Positions 8,159-17,746 of a stretch of 64,000 nt of DNA are shown here, piece after piece. The position numbers and the translations under genes are program-made. A model generated the notes under the pieces. The model was not told where the DNA came from. It ran no database searches and saw only the letters and a list, made by a program, of their open reading frames with translations. Each line of letters starts with the position of its first letter. Positions within the stretch are counted from its first letter, which is position 1. The DNA is from Saprospiraceae bacterium. Lineage in GTDB: Bacteria > Bacteroidota > Bacteroidia > Chitinophagales > Saprospiraceae. The stretch covers positions 117,834 to 181,833 of the forward strand of contig JAHDBJ010000007.1 of NCBI GenBank assembly GCA_020630435.1, in the 5' to 3' direction.

Positions 8159-9460
8159 CTAATTTCTAGAAAGCGTAGTTGAAATATCCGTCTTAAAGGC
8201 TTGAAATGCTGGAAGTATTGCTGCTAAAAATCCAATTCCTAAAGCAGCAATCAAAAGATAGATTTCTTCTTTTAAAAATATCCACCCAGAAAAAGTATAA
8301 CGGTAGGAAGATTCCATATAACCTGCCAATAGACTCATGGCAATATGACTGAGTACAATACCTAGTATATAACCAATGATCGCTAGTAAAATACCTTCTA
8401 ATATTATTAAGAAAAATAATTTTGCACGAGAAGCTCCCATTACACGCATTAGTGCCAATTCGTAACGGCGTTCTTTTAGTGAATTGTATAAGGCTATGAA
8501 GATGCTCAACCCTGAAACAATAATTATAATAAAAGCGATATAACGAAGCAATAATTCTCCTGATCCCATTAAATCATATAAGCGATTCAATTCATAAGCG
8601 GGAGAAGCCGCTAGTAAATCTGTATTCTCGTTGATGCTTCTAGGCATATTAAGTGTTTGGGCATTGCGTCCCTTGAACTTGATAAGAAGGGCTGTAATGT
8701 CTTTATCGATTTCGTCTCGAAGGGCTTTCGTAGGCTCAACAGGAGGATGGTGATGCCCATCATGATCATGGTTGTGATCGTGTCCCTCATGTGCATGGTC
8801 ATGTTCTTCATGATTGCCGTCTCCATGATCGTGTGTATCGTGAACGTACCAAATACTTTGAGTATTCGTTAAAATTAATTGGTCTAAGACCGAACCACTC
8901 GGTTTTAAAATCCCTGTCACCACAAAATCAGCATCATCACGGTGCATATCAATCAATTCTTCGACATCGATAAGCCCATGAGCTGATTTGAATCGACTAC
9001 CGACTTTTAAGCCTGTTTTTTCTGCTACACTCGCTCCAATTACAGCATCTAGGTTTTTTTCCCATTTTTTCCCTTCTCCAATTGCTCCTTCATACAAATT
9101 CAAAATCTCATGTGTCGTTCCAATAATTCGAAACCCTCGATAACTATCTCCACCAGAGAGCGGTATTGCTGTTTTAATAAGTGGATGTTTAGGATTTAAA
9201 AAAGGACGAACTTCTTTGATGGGAATATTGCCTGTTGGGTTATCGACATGATACATACTTGATAGAATCAACTGTAGAGGGCTTCCTTTTGCCCCAATAA
9301 CCAAATCAACCCCTGCTAGGTTTTTATCAAACTTTTCTTGTAATTGTTTATTCAAAATTAACAATAAAGAAATCAAACCTACTCCCAGTGCAAAGAGTAA
9401 GACAGAGAGCAACATTGACAACGGTTTGCTAGTCAGGTTTTTCCAAGCTAATTTTATCAT
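8159..9460 (-). CDS. FtsX/MacB-type ABC transporter permease with a His-rich periplasmic loop
   Basis: 433 residues. One N-terminal membrane helix (about 15-37), a large extracytoplasmic MacB-PCD-like domain, and three C-terminal helices (about 305-330, 350-380, 395-420), the FtsX-family plan used by LolCE and MacB. It overlaps the upstream ATPase gene by four bases (ATGA), so the two form one mechanotransmission-type exporter. Unusual is a loop at residues 207-238 with 14 histidines among 32 residues, interspersed with Asp, Glu and Gly. Such loops bind Zn, Cu or Ni in metal chaperones and transporters, so metal-dependent activity or metal-stress function is likely but unproven. No accessory periplasmic protein is adjacent; fumC precedes on the same strand. 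Confidence 0.85.
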   Translation of the reverse strand: MIKLAWKNLTSKPLSMLLSVLLFALGVGLISLLLILNKQLQEKFDKNLAGVDLVIGAKGSPLQLILSSMYHVDNPTGNIPIKEVRPFLNPKHPLIKTAIPLSGGDSYRGFRIIGTTHEILNLYEGAIGEGKKWEKNLDAVIGASVAEKTGLKVGSRFKSAHGLIDVEELIDMHRDDADFVVTGILKPSGSVLDQLILTNTQSIWYVHDTHDHGDGNHEEHDHAHEGHDHNHDHDGHHHPPVEPTKALRDEIDKDITALLIKFKGRNAQTLNMPRSINENTDLLAASPAYELNRLYDLMGSGELLLRYIAFIIIIVSGLSIFIALYNSLKERRYELALMRVMGASRAKLFFLIILEGILLAIIGYILGIVLSHIAMSLLAGYMESSYRYTFSGWIFLKEEIYLLIAALGIGFLAAILPAFQAFKTDISTTLSRN

Positions 9461-10104
9461 ATCTCTATATTAGGACGAGTTAATTCAACTCGGTTAGAAA
9501 AGCGTTCTTTTAATCGTCCATCATGTGTTACAATTAGTAAACAGGCATTAGAATCTTTTGCCTGTTGTTCAAGTAGTTCAATCACTTCTTTCGTATTGGT
9601 GTCATCAAGGGCAGAAGTCGGTTCGTCTGCCAATATCAAACTAGGACGATTGACCAAAGCTCTTGCTATTGCCACTCGTTGTTGTTCTCCTTGGCTCAAT
9701 TCGCTTGTTTTTGAATGAAGTTTATGAAAAACATTTAGCTTTTGGAGAAACCCATGTACTGCATTTTTATCAGGATTATTTCCTGCAAGAGATTGAGCCA
9801 ATAAAAGATTTTCTTCTACCGTCAAGGCATTTACAAAGTGTGCCTTTTGAAAAATAATCCCTATCTCTTGACCTCTAAACTTATCCAATTCGGTAGAAGA
9901 TAACTTCGTTATATCCGTATTATTAATACTAATCTTGCCACCTTTTGGCAAAAGCAAGCCACCTAATAGATGTAATAGAGTTGTCTTACCACAGCCTGAT
10001 TGTCCAAGCAGTAATAATTGCTCTCCACGCTCACATTTCAAATCAGGAAAATGAAGTGGGTTTTCTTTATTATAAAAATAGGATAAAGCCTCCGTTTGCA
10101 ACAT
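9457..10104 (-). CDS. ABC transporter ATP-binding protein (LolD/MacB family)
   Basis: 215 residues, the size of a stand-alone LolD-type ATPase. Walker A GQSGCGKTT (about 34-42), signature LSQGEQQR (about 136-143), Walker B LILADEPTS (about 156-164) and the switch His in VTHD (about 193-196) are all present. It powers the permease at 8159, whose start it overlaps by four bases. The fumC stop at 10118 is 13 bases before its start, so co-transcription with fumC is possible. Substrate unknown; lipoprotein release is less likely than export or membrane mechanics because no lolC/lolE pair is present. Confidence 0.9.
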   Translation of the reverse strand: MLQTEALSYFYNKENPLHFPDLKCERGEQLLLLGQSGCGKTTLLHLLGGLLLPKGGKISINNTDITKLSSTELDKFRGQEIGIIFQKAHFVNALTVEENLLLAQSLAGNNPDKNAVHGFLQKLNVFHKLHSKTSELSQGEQQRVAIARALVNRPSLILADEPTSALDDTNTKEVIELLEQQAKDSNACLLIVTHDGRLKERFSNRVELTRPNIEI

Positions 10105-10117
10105 AATTCAATGTTTT

Positions 10118-11512
10118 TTATTTCAGTCCTCCGATCATATCTTCTGGGCGAACCCATTCATCAAATTGCTCAGAAGTTAATAGACCTAAATCAACAGCAG
10201 CCTCTTTTAAGGTTGTTCCTTCTTTATGCGCTTTCTTAGCAATTGCTGCCGCATTGTCATAGCCGATTTTAGTATTTAGTGCTGTAACCAACATCAATGA
10301 GTTGTAAAGATTGTGGTGAATCCGTTCTTTATTGGGTTCAATCCCCTTGGCACAATTTTCATTAAAACTGACAGCAGCATCGCCAATCAATTGGGCTGAC
10401 ATCAGAAAATTGAATATCATCATCGGCTTGAATACATTCAACTCAAAATGCCCCGTCATTCCCCCTACATTTATAGCTACATCATTACCAATCACTTGTG
10501 CCATTGCCATTGTTAAAGCTTCCGCTTGTGTAGGATTAACTTTACCTGGCATAATCGAAGAACCAGGTTCATTAGCAGGGATAGATAATTCGCCAATACC
10601 AGAACGAGGCCCTGAAGCCAACATACGTATATCATTACCGATTTTCATTAGAGAAACTGCAACTGTCTTCAATGCTCCATGTGCTTCTACAATAGCATCG
10701 TGCGCTGCCAATGCTTCAAATTTATTTTCAGCTGTTACAAAGGGTAAACCTGTTAATTCTGCAATTGTACCAGCTACTTTTTTGGCGTAGCCTTTTGGCG
10801 TATTCAGCCCTGTTCCTACAGCCGTTCCTCCTAATGCCAATTCAGAAAGATGTGCTAATGTATTTTTGATTGCTCTAATACCATGATCGATTTGTGAAAC
10901 ATAGCCTGACAGTTCTTGACCAACTGTCAATGGTGTTGCATCCATGAAGTGCGTACGCCCTATTTTTACCACATCTTTAAAGGCTACTGCCTTTGCATGA
11001 AGCGTATCTTTTAAGGCTTCTAATCCAGGAATTGTAACTTCTATCAACTTCTGATAGGCTGAAATGTGCATCGCTGTTGGAAAAGTATCGTTGGAAGACT
11101 GCGATTTATTGACATCGTCATTCGGGTGAATCGATTTTTTTTCGTCCGTTAATGCTCCTCCGTTTAAGACGTGCGCTCGATTTGCAATGACCTCATTGAC
11201 GTTCATGTTGCTTTGTGTCCCTGAACCCGTTTGCCAAACCACCAATGGAAATTGGTCATCTAATTGTTTATCCAATATTTCATCACAAACACGCCCAATT
11301 AAGGCGGCTTTATCCGCATCCAAAACCCCACAATCTCTATTGGTCAAAGCGGCGGCTTTTTTCAAAATGGCAAAAGCACGAATCACTTCTTGTGGCATCT
11401 GCTGTCCACCTATTTTAAAATTTTTCTTAGAACGTTCAGTTTGAGCCGCCCAGTATTTATCGGCTGGAACATCAATGTACCCAATGCTGTCTTTTTCTTT
11501 TCTGAATCCCAT
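10118..11512 (-). CDS. fumC: Class II fumarate hydratase
   Basis: 464 residues, full length. It interconverts fumarate and L-malate in the TCA cycle, without iron-sulfur cluster, as a cytoplasmic homotetramer. The fumarase/aspartase signature [11 protein letters not shown] (about 319-329) carries the catalytic serine loop; the [10 protein letters not shown] motif (about 96-105) and [11 protein letters not shown] (about 138-148) are also intact. Start [11 protein letters not shown] matches the usual FumC beginning (R-E-x-D-x-x-G). Neighbouring pruA on the same strand, 43 bases upstream, feeds glutamate carbon to the same cycle. Confidence 0.97.
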   Translation of the reverse strand: MGFRKEKDSIGYIDVPADKYWAAQTERSKKNFKIGGQQMPQEVIRAFAILKKAAALTNRDCGVLDADKAALIGRVCDEILDKQLDDQFPLVVWQTGSGTQSNMNVNEVIANRAHVLNGGALTDEKKSIHPNDDVNKSQSSNDTFPTAMHISAYQKLIEVTIPGLEALKDTLHAKAVAFKDVVKIGRTHFMDATPLTVGQELSGYVSQIDHGIRAIKNTLAHLSELALGGTAVGTGLNTPKGYAKKVAGTIAELTGLPFVTAENKFEALAAHDAIVEAHGALKTVAVSLMKIGNDIRMLASGPRSGIGELSIPANEPGSSIMPGKVNPTQAEALTMAMAQVIGNDVAINVGGMTGHFELNVFKPMMIFNFLMSAQLIGDAAVSFNENCAKGIEPNKERIHHNLYNSLMLVTALNTKIGYDNAAAIAKKAHKEGTTLKEAAVDLGLLTSEQFDEWVRPEDMIGGLK

Positions 11513-11555
11513 TTTTTAAAAATGTATTAAATAATATTTTTAATAAAAACCGCCA

Positions 11556-13187
11556 TTATTTCTCCTCTAAAAAAGGATAACGATAATCTTTTGGTGGTAC
11601 AAAATTTTCTTTGATGGTTCTAGGAGAAATCCAACGATAAAGATTTAAAATAGAACCTGCTTTATCATTTGTACCCGATGCTCTTGCCCCTCCAAACGGC
11701 TGTTGTCCTACAACTGCCCCCGTTGGTTTATCATTTACATAAAAATTACCCGCCGCATTTCGCAATCGCTTAGTCGCATGATCTACAAATGCACGATCAT
11801 TTGCAAAAATAGCTCCTGTCAATGCATAAGGCGAACTAGAATCCACCAAATCTAGTGTTTCTTCTACTTTATCGTCTTCGTAAACATAAATCGTTAATAC
11901 AGGACCAAATATTTCCTCGCACATTGTCGTAGACTGAGGGTTCTTCGTTACTAATACCGTAGGTTCTATAAAATAGCCTTTACTATCATCACATTTTCCA
12001 CCCGTAAGAACTTCTACTTCTTTGTCTTTTTTAGCTTCTGCAATATATGAACTGATTTTGGTAAATGCTGCTTTATCTATTACCGCATTAATGAAATTAG
12101 TGAAGTCTTCGGGCGATCCCATTTTCATGCTTTTAAGGTCAGCTTTCAAGTGTTTTTTGACCTCTGTCCATAAACTTTTAGGAACATAGGCCCTTGATGC
12201 TGCTGAACATTTTTGTCCTTGAAACTCAAACGCTCCTCTTGCTAATCCTACAGCAACTTCTTTTGCATCTGCTGAATGATGTGCCAAGACAAAATCTTTC
12301 CCTCCCGTTTCTCCTACGATACGTGGATACGATTTATATAAGTGGATATTTTTACCCATCACTTTCCATAAGTATTGAAAGACCTTCGTACTTCCTGTAA
12401 AGTGTAAACCAGCAAAGTCAGGGTGTTGAAAAATAATATCTCCTGCTACAGGACCATCGGTATAAATCAAGTTAATAACGCCTGGAGGCAAGCCTGCTGC
12501 TTCAAATACTTCCATAATAACTTCAGCAGAATAAATTTGAGTCTCTGCAGGTTTCCATACGATAGTATTACCTAGCATGGCAGGAGCTGCACAAAGGTTA
12601 GCAGCAATCGATGTAAAATTAAATGGTGTAATTGCAAATATAAACCCTTCTAATGGGCGATATTCCATTCTGTTCCAGATTCCCTTAGGACTATAAGGTT
12701 GGTCTTTATATATCTCCGACATAAAATGTACATTAAATCGGAAGAAATCTGCCATTTCACAAACAGCGTCAATCTCAGCTTGAAAGGCATTTTTGGATTG
12801 CCCTAGCATCGTAGCCGCATTCATTTTAGCACGATATGGCCCCGTCAATAAATCTGCTGCCCGTAAAAAAATAGCCGCTCTTTCTTGCCAAGGCATCTCT
12901 TCCCAAGCAGCTTTTGCGCCTAGAGCCGCATCGATCGCAGCATTTACGTGAGAACTATCCCCCTTACTAAAATATCCTAGTAGATGTTTGGTTTCATGAG
13001 GTGGGTGAATAGAAATTTTTTCTTCAGTGTAAACCTTTTCACCATTGATATGCATTGGTATATCCCATTGCTCTGATTTCATTTGTTTGAGTATGGCTTT
13101 TAAGGCTTTTTTTTCTGCTGAACCTGGAGCATAACTCAAAACAGGTTCGTTATATGGTGTTGGTATTTTATAATGTGCGTCGGACAT
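11556..13187 (-). CDS. pruA: L-glutamate gamma-semialdehyde (1-pyrroline-5-carboxylate) dehydrogenase
   Basis: 543 residues, the usual length of the stand-alone bacterial enzyme. It oxidises glutamate semialdehyde to glutamate with NAD+, the second step of proline catabolism. ALDH motifs are visible: ITPFNFTSIAAN (nucleotide-binding region), VGETGGKDF with the general-base Glu, and GQKCSAASR with the catalytic Cys. The C-terminal QQPFGGARASGTNDKAG is characteristic of this ALDH4 group. No proline dehydrogenase gene lies in the window. Confidence 0.95.
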   Translation of the reverse strand: MSDAHYKIPTPYNEPVLSYAPGSAEKKALKAILKQMKSEQWDIPMHINGEKVYTEEKISIHPPHETKHLLGYFSKGDSSHVNAAIDAALGAKAAWEEMPWQERAAIFLRAADLLTGPYRAKMNAATMLGQSKNAFQAEIDAVCEMADFFRFNVHFMSEIYKDQPYSPKGIWNRMEYRPLEGFIFAITPFNFTSIAANLCAAPAMLGNTIVWKPAETQIYSAEVIMEVFEAAGLPPGVINLIYTDGPVAGDIIFQHPDFAGLHFTGSTKVFQYLWKVMGKNIHLYKSYPRIVGETGGKDFVLAHHSADAKEVAVGLARGAFEFQGQKCSAASRAYVPKSLWTEVKKHLKADLKSMKMGSPEDFTNFINAVIDKAAFTKISSYIAEAKKDKEVEVLTGGKCDDSKGYFIEPTVLVTKNPQSTTMCEEIFGPVLTIYVYEDDKVEETLDLVDSSSPYALTGAIFANDRAFVDHATKRLRNAAGNFYVNDKPTGAVVGQQPFGGARASGTNDKAGSILNLYRWISPRTIKENFVPPKDYRYPFLEEK

Positions 13188-13217
13188 TCGATTTATAATT
13201 TTTCGGTTAGTAAAAAC

Positions 13218-13916
13218 TCACACAAAAGTACATAATGACACAGAAATAAATGAATAGATTAGGGTTAAATAATTCGTAAAACTAGAGGACTTAACTTTTG
13301 TTCTTCCTTGTTTGGAAACTTTGTTATAATATCTTTGACTATAATTATAATCTCCTTTCTGAAGTTTATGAATGATTTCTTTTTGTTTAGTACTCCAGAA
13401 ACTGCCATCAGATATTTCTTCGTAGGTCTTATCTTTGGTGACAAACAATACTGTAAATTGTTCTATCCTGCAACTCATGTTATAGCTCCAGTTTAGTAAA
13501 TAACATTTTGGGAGGGCAAACCGTTTAAGTGTATTTAGTTGTATAACATCTGTATTGTAATCATTACGGAAAAAAGCAATTGGTTTTGGTAAGTGTTTTA
13601 CTGCTATTGAAGACTCCTTCAGGAAAATTATTTTATTCCCTTTTTTTAAAAAAATACTAACCCTTTGTGGTCCTGTTCGATTTAGTTTAATCTGAAAACA
13701 AGAGGAATTATTTACTTTTTTATAGGTATCTGATCCAATTTTTAAAATTAAGGTATCTTTTTCGCTCCCAGCGTCTGTTGAAACAAAAAAAGGGTTAGGA
13801 ACACCTTTAAAATAATAGTTTCTCCCCCAAAAGAGGGTTTGGGGTTCTTCCATTTTATTACAGCTACAAATGGTAAATAACAAAAAGAGCAAATACATTA
13901 TTTTTGAATTCTTCAT
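13218..13916 (-). CDS. Lipoprotein of unknown function
   Basis: 232 residues. The N-terminus MKNSKIMYLLFLLFTICSC is a lipoprotein signal with lipobox I-C-S-C, lipidation at Cys19. The body is predicted to be mostly beta-strand and contains several Cys; no known domain was recognised. The last 20 residues (from NYLTLIY) are hydrophobic, odd for a lipoprotein, and could be a C-terminal membrane segment or a read-on beyond an ancestral stop. The gene ends 30 bases before the pruA start on the same strand. Reality of the gene is supported by the signal and length only. Confidence 0.65.
   Translation of the reverse strand: MKNSKIMYLLFLLFTICSCNKMEEPQTLFWGRNYYFKGVPNPFFVSTDAGSEKDTLILKIGSDTYKKVNNSSCFQIKLNRTGPQRVSIFLKKGNKIIFLKESSIAVKHLPKPIAFFRNDYNTDVIQLNTLKRFALPKCYLLNWSYNMSCRIEQFTVLFVTKDKTYEEISDGSFWSTKQKEIIHKLQKGDYNYSQRYYNKVSKQGRTKVKSSSFTNYLTLIYSFISVSLCTFV
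13223..13230 (-). promoter_or_regulatory. Possible -7 box of the pruA promoter
   Basis: On the minus strand TACTTTTG matches the Bacteroidota TAnnTTTG consensus 35 bases before the pruA start. No convincing -33 TTTG lies 19 bases upstream. It overlaps the 3' end of the lipoprotein gene at 13218. Confidence 0.4.
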
Positions 13917-13991
13917 AATTTTTATAGAAATAATCCAAAAACATCAAATAGTTACTCTAACAACTAAAACTATTATCATTTAACTACTGTA

Positions 13992-14999
13992 TTACCACTC
14001 TCGTTTTAAAATCGAATAAATATCTACACTTACTTTTTTACCATTATCTATTTCGCATTCTCTCATAGTGCCTTCATAGGTGAAGTTAATTTTTTCTAAC
14101 GCACTTTTACATTTAGTATTCTTACTTTCGACATATCCCTCAATTCGGTTTAGTCCTAGTGTAGTAAACCCCAATTCAAAAAGTTTGGGCATGACTTCCT
14201 TCATAATACCTTTACCCCAATATTCTTTCAATAACCAAAAACCGATTTCTGCTTTTTGATGTATTTTATTTAGATCATTGAAGCCTCCTGCACCACAAAA
14301 TTGATTGTTCGCCTTATCATATATTCCCCACCATAGCCCTGTTCCTGTTTTTTTTAAATTGGCATACCAATCCATTTGTTCTTTTGTAGCTTCAAGTGTA
14401 GGGTAATGGACTGCATAAAATTGGGTAATCTCTAGATCGGACAAGCCTTTGAAAATGTCATTGATGTCCGTATTTTGTATTTCTTTTAAAAAATAGTTTT
14501 GGGTATAGATGACGCTCGGTTGTGCTGGATAGATGGTTTTGAAATGTTCACAGATGATTACCATATTTTCATCAAAATGTTCTTGATGTGGCTCCATTTC
14601 TCGTTTGTAATATGCCTGATGAACCTGTTTCCAATAAGAGAGCGACTTGTCCCCTTCACCTTCGATTTGGGCAAATTCAGGAGTGATTTTATTGAAAGGA
14701 GTAGGTTCTACTTTGGTTATTTCAATAATTGCAGTAGCGTTTCCGTTCCAGTCAGTTATGATATACTGATTGCCAATTTCTGGCAATGGTTCATTCTGTT
14801 TTTCATACCACCAAAGAGAGCCTGCTGTCGCTTGCTTGATGCCTTTTTTGACTAAATCAGCGCATTCATTGGCATCTTTTTCATTATCACAGAAATAAAA
14901 AGACTCTGGAATAATTTTTCTTGGATTATCTGGATTTACTTTAAGAAAATCATCCCATAATTTTTCTACAGAATGATTACTATTGTGAATATGGCTCAT
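13992..14999 (-). CDS. ASCH domain - GNAT acetyltransferase fusion
   Basis: 335 residues from the ATG at 14999 (MSHIHNSN); an in-frame ATG at 15035 would overlap the upstream gene. Residues about 1-150 form an ASCH domain of the ASC-1/YqfB type (ATAGSLWWYE, then IITDWNGNATAIIEITKVEPTPF), a PUA-like RNA-binding fold. Residues about 165-335 form a RimJ/RimL-like N-acetyltransferase (LKEYWGKGIMKEVMPKL as the acetyl-CoA loop, NxRIEGYVES, Y in FTYEGTMREC). The two domains usually occur as separate proteins. An RNA- or ribosome-linked acetylation role is plausible from the pairing, but the substrate is unknown. Tandem with a DUF4345-like gene 10 bases upstream. Confidence 0.85.
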   Translation of the reverse strand: MSHIHNSNHSVEKLWDDFLKVNPDNPRKIIPESFYFCDNEKDANECADLVKKGIKQATAGSLWWYEKQNEPLPEIGNQYIITDWNGNATAIIEITKVEPTPFNKITPEFAQIEGEGDKSLSYWKQVHQAYYKREMEPHQEHFDENMVIICEHFKTIYPAQPSVIYTQNYFLKEIQNTDINDIFKGLSDLEITQFYAVHYPTLEATKEQMDWYANLKKTGTGLWWGIYDKANNQFCGAGGFNDLNKIHQKAEIGFWLLKEYWGKGIMKEVMPKLFELGFTTLGLNRIEGYVESKNTKCKSALEKINFTYEGTMRECEIDNGKKVSVDIYSILKREW

Positions 15000-15009
15000 T
15001 AATTTAGTT

Positions 15010-15351
15010 TTAAAGTAGAAGTAAAATACCAACAAAGAATTCTATAAATACAAAAATTAATTGTTTTTTAGAAAAGCTCTTATCTAAAAAAAACATGGCA
15101 AGAGTTCTAACAGCCCCTGCTCCTAACCAACCATAACCCAAACAGTTGAATAATAATTCATTTTGAAAAAAAAGAGTATAAATAGATAGTCCTAATATCC
15201 AACCTCCATAAGTAGCTCGAATTTCTGTTTTACCCGCTGCCTTATAAGGTGTAAGGGATAATGATCTTGAAAATTGTGTAGGTTGAACCAATGCCCATGC
15301 TCCAAAAAGTGCTGTAATGACAGCTCCAACTAAGTTTAAAAAAACACTCAT
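15010..15351 (-). CDS. DUF4345-like small membrane protein
   Basis: 113 residues with four predicted membrane helices (about 3-22, 50-62, 68-85, 95-113). The arrangement, with a central ExRATYGG-x-L motif (about 43-53), matches the DUF4345 family of integral membrane proteins of unknown function. It lies 10 bases before the ASCH-GNAT gene, so the two may be co-transcribed. Confidence 0.75.
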   Translation of the reverse strand: MSVFLNLVGAVITALFGAWALVQPTQFSRSLSLTPYKAAGKTEIRATYGGWILGLSIYTLFFQNELLFNCLGYGWLGAGAVRTLAMFFLDKSFSKKQLIFVFIEFFVGILLLL

Positions 15352-15427
15352 AAATATCTTTTTCTAAGATTTGAAAATTATTTTTCTAAAATTAGCCTAG
15401 TTATAGTTGGGATTCAATTGACTTAAG

Positions 15428-16012
15428 TTAATAAATTCCTTTTGCGGTTAGACGCCTCCTCAAACGACTTAAACTTTCAGGTTTGATACCAATATATTGT
15501 GCTATCATATATAAAGGAACTCTTTCTAAAATTGTTCTCTCCTCTTTTAATAACTTAATATATCGTTCCTCTATAGTATGATTTAGTCTTACTTCTAAAG
15601 CACTTTCACTTTCTTGAAATCTATTTTCAAAAAAGTGCCTAGCTACTTTATCCCAATTAGGTATCTGTGCATCTAATTGGTTTAAACTGGTGAAGGAAAT
15701 ACTTAAAACTTCGGTATCTTCTATGGCTTGAATATTGATTTTTGAAGGTTTCTGATTTAGAAAACTTTTATAATCGCTTATCCAATCACCTTCTTTTGAA
15801 AAATATAATATTTTTTCTCCTTCTTTTTGATGATAAAAACTTCTCAGCATTCCTTTTAACACAAGGCATTCGAAATCACATCGTTCTCCTTCTTTTAATA
15901 GAAATGTTTTTTTACAATAAGTTTTTTTAACAAAAGCAGCCTGTACTAATTTAGTTTGTTCATCTGTTAAAGAAATCAATTGATTTATAGCTGAAATTAT
16001 TTTATCAATCAT
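15428..16012 (-). CDS. Crp/Fnr-family transcriptional regulator
   Basis: 194 residues. N-terminal cyclic-nucleotide-binding-like beta-roll (about 25-125: LLKEGERCDFECLVLKG, then FSKEGDWISDY) and a C-terminal helix-turn-helix (IAQYIGIKPESLSRLRRRL, about 168-186). The ligand-binding residues of Crp are not conserved, as is usual for this large Bacteroidota group, so the signal is unknown. Lies 26 bases downstream of coaD on the same strand. Autoregulation or control of neighbours is possible but no operator was identified. Confidence 0.85.
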   Translation of the reverse strand: MIDKIISAINQLISLTDEQTKLVQAAFVKKTYCKKTFLLKEGERCDFECLVLKGMLRSFYHQKEGEKILYFSKEGDWISDYKSFLNQKPSKINIQAIEDTEVLSISFTSLNQLDAQIPNWDKVARHFFENRFQESESALEVRLNHTIEERYIKLLKEERTILERVPLYMIAQYIGIKPESLSRLRRRLTAKGIY

Positions 16013-16038
16013 AAGAAAGGATGAATAGGTAACAACCG

Positions 16039-16494
16039 TTATAATCGGATTTGTTCGGGTAGAAACGGTGAGGCATCTCCTTTGCCTTTTATAATTTCTC
16101 GCACTATCGTTGAGCTAATATGGGAGAATTGAGGTTCACTAATGAGAAAGATTGTTTCTATTCCATCTCCAACAATGGCATTCAACTGGGAAATTGTTTT
16201 TTCATAATCAAAATCAGAAGCATTTCTCAAACCCCTTATTAAATATTTTGCTCCTATTTTATTGCAATAATGAGCGGTAAGTCCTTCATAATTTTCGACA
16301 TGGATAGTAGGATAATTTTCGAAAACTTGTTCAATCCATTCAATTCTTTGTTCTAGAGAAAAAAGGTATTTTTTTTGTGCGTTTACGCCTATAGCTACTG
16401 TTATTTTATCAAATAAGGGAATCGCTCTTTTAATGATTTCGACATGACCTTTTGTAATTGGATCAAAGGAACCTGGAAAAACGGCAGAAGGCAT
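16039..16494 (-). CDS. coaD: Pantetheine-phosphate adenylyltransferase
   Basis: 151 residues, typical length. Transfers AMP from ATP to 4'-phosphopantetheine, the penultimate step of coenzyme A synthesis, in the cytoplasm. The nucleotidyltransferase motif FPGSFDPITKGHVEII (about 5-20) has the HxGH-equivalent T-x-G-H, and the C-terminal ISSTIVREI (about 128-136) carries the ISSTxxR signature. The macrodomain gene upstream ends 10 bases before this start. Confidence 0.96.
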   Translation of the reverse strand: MPSAVFPGSFDPITKGHVEIIKRAIPLFDKITVAIGVNAQKKYLFSLEQRIEWIEQVFENYPTIHVENYEGLTAHYCNKIGAKYLIRGLRNASDFDYEKTISQLNAIVGDGIETIFLISEPQFSHISSTIVREIIKGKGDASPFLPEQIRL

Positions 16495-16504
16495 AGTTTA
16501 AGTT

Positions 16505-17032
16505 TTAAGTGATATTCAACGTTGAATTGTAAATTTGATAATTTTCTTCATCAAAACAAACAAAAATTACCTTTTCAATAAAGAAATGCTCTTCCAAAAA
16601 TGCTTGTACAGTTTGTAAGGCGACATTGGCAGCACGTTGTTTTGGAAATCGGTAGATGCCTGTACTGATATTAGGAAAGGCAAGTGTTTTAACCTTATAA
16701 TCTACAGCAAGTTCTAAGCTATGACGGTAACAGTTGCTTAAAAGTGTATCTTTCTCCTTTTCTTTTGAGTCACTCCAAACAGGGCCTACAGTATGAATAA
16801 CAAATTTGCTAGGGAGCTTTCCTGCTGTTGTAATAACAGCTTCACCAACTTTACACCCACCTTGTTTGGCTCTTATTTTTTTGCACGCTTCTAAAATTGC
16901 TGTGCCACCTGCTCGATGTATAGCACCATCTACACCACCACCGCCTAACAAAGATGAATTGGCAGCATTAACGATAGCATCACACTCAATTTTAGTAATG
17001 TCTCCTTTTATAAGTTCTATTCTTGGTCTCAT
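16505..17032 (-). CDS. Macrodomain protein, O-acetyl-ADP-ribose deacetylase type
   Basis: 175 residues, a single macrodomain of the YmdB/MacroD class. [24 protein letters not shown] (split around residues 21-44) carries the Asn and Gly loops that hold ADP-ribose and activate water, and the second loop [12 protein letters not shown] (about 119-130) is intact. It should hydrolyse O-acetyl-ADP-ribose or mono-ADP-ribosyl esters. Close spacing with coaD suggests one transcript, with no obvious functional link. Confidence 0.92.
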   Translation of the reverse strand: MRPRIELIKGDITKIECDAIVNAANSSLLGGGGVDGAIHRAGGTAILEACKKIRAKQGGCKVGEAVITTAGKLPSKFVIHTVGPVWSDSKEKEKDTLLSNCYRHSLELAVDYKVKTLAFPNISTGIYRFPKQRAANVALQTVQAFLEEHFFIEKVIFVCFDEENYQIYNSTLNIT

Positions 17033-17108
17033 TTGAGTTGATAGATTTAAATAGACAAGTAAAAAACTTCTTGAAAAGTTCCTTGACTATTTATATAGCC
17101 CTAAAGTA

Positions 17109-17681
17109 TCAAGCTCTTTTTTCACTAACCAACACAAAGGCAGGCGGAACATTTAGAAAAACAAAATTTACATCAACATTCCCAAATGCTTTTTCATACA
17201 TCTTCTTAGCAACTAACGAATAATGAAGTTGTATATACAAGCCACCTTTTTTTAGATGTTTAGCGGCTTCAGAAACAATTTTTTCTCCTAAATCATCTGG
17301 TAAAACAACAAAAGGAAGTGCTGATACAAAATAATCTGCTTTTTGAGCATCTATTTTATCCAAGTATTCGCCAATTTTTTCAGCAGAATCATGAGCTACG
17401 ATTAGTCGTTTGTCTTTTTCTGCCAATTCATTTAGAAAAGGCATGAAATTATCCAATACTTCAAAAGCAATGAGTTTGCAATCAGGGTGCATCTTTTTCA
17501 AAATATGCTTTGTAATAACACCATCGCCAGCTCCTAGTTCTACAATTACTCTAGCATTTTTAAAATCTATATGCTTTAGCATTTTTTTACAAACGAAGTT
17601 GGAGCTTCTTGTAATTGTTCCCGTTGTCTTGATGTGTTTTATGCCCTCCTTAAAAAATTCAATTCTATTTTTCATTGACAT
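17109..17681 (-). CDS. SAM-dependent methyltransferase (phospholipid N-methyltransferase / KsgA-like)
   Basis: 190 residues. Class I methyltransferase fold: motif I VIVELGAGDGVITKHIL (about 46-62), an acidic residue in FEVLD (about 74-78), and the motif IV region FVSALPFVVLPDD (about 117-129). The ALPFVVLP pattern and N-terminal basic region resemble phosphatidylethanolamine N-methyltransferases of the PmtA group rather than rRNA dimethylases. Substrate assignment is therefore tentative: membrane phospholipid or another amine. Confidence 0.75.
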   Translation of the reverse strand: MSMKNRIEFFKEGIKHIKTTGTITRSSNFVCKKMLKHIDFKNARVIVELGAGDGVITKHILKKMHPDCKLIAFEVLDNFMPFLNELAEKDKRLIVAHDSAEKIGEYLDKIDAQKADYFVSALPFVVLPDDLGEKIVSEAAKHLKKGGLYIQLHYSLVAKKMYEKAFGNVDVNFVFLNVPPAFVLVSEKRA

Positions 17682-17738
17682 GATAATGTGTCTTTTAAGT
17701 TTCTGTTTTTAAACTATTTTACAAACTGTAGTTTAGTG

Positions 17739-17746
17739 CAAATTTA
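17739..17746 (-). promoter_or_regulatory. Likely -7 box for the methyltransferase gene
   Basis: On the minus strand TAAATTTG followed by CAC matches TAnnTTTG, 57 bases before the start codon. The -33 position lacks TTTG. Confidence 0.45.

Noticed and set aside
8657..8872. Open frames on both strands inside the His-rich loop of the permease
   Set aside because: They exist only because the CAT/GAT codon repetition leaves few stops in other frames; no independent signal or conservation.
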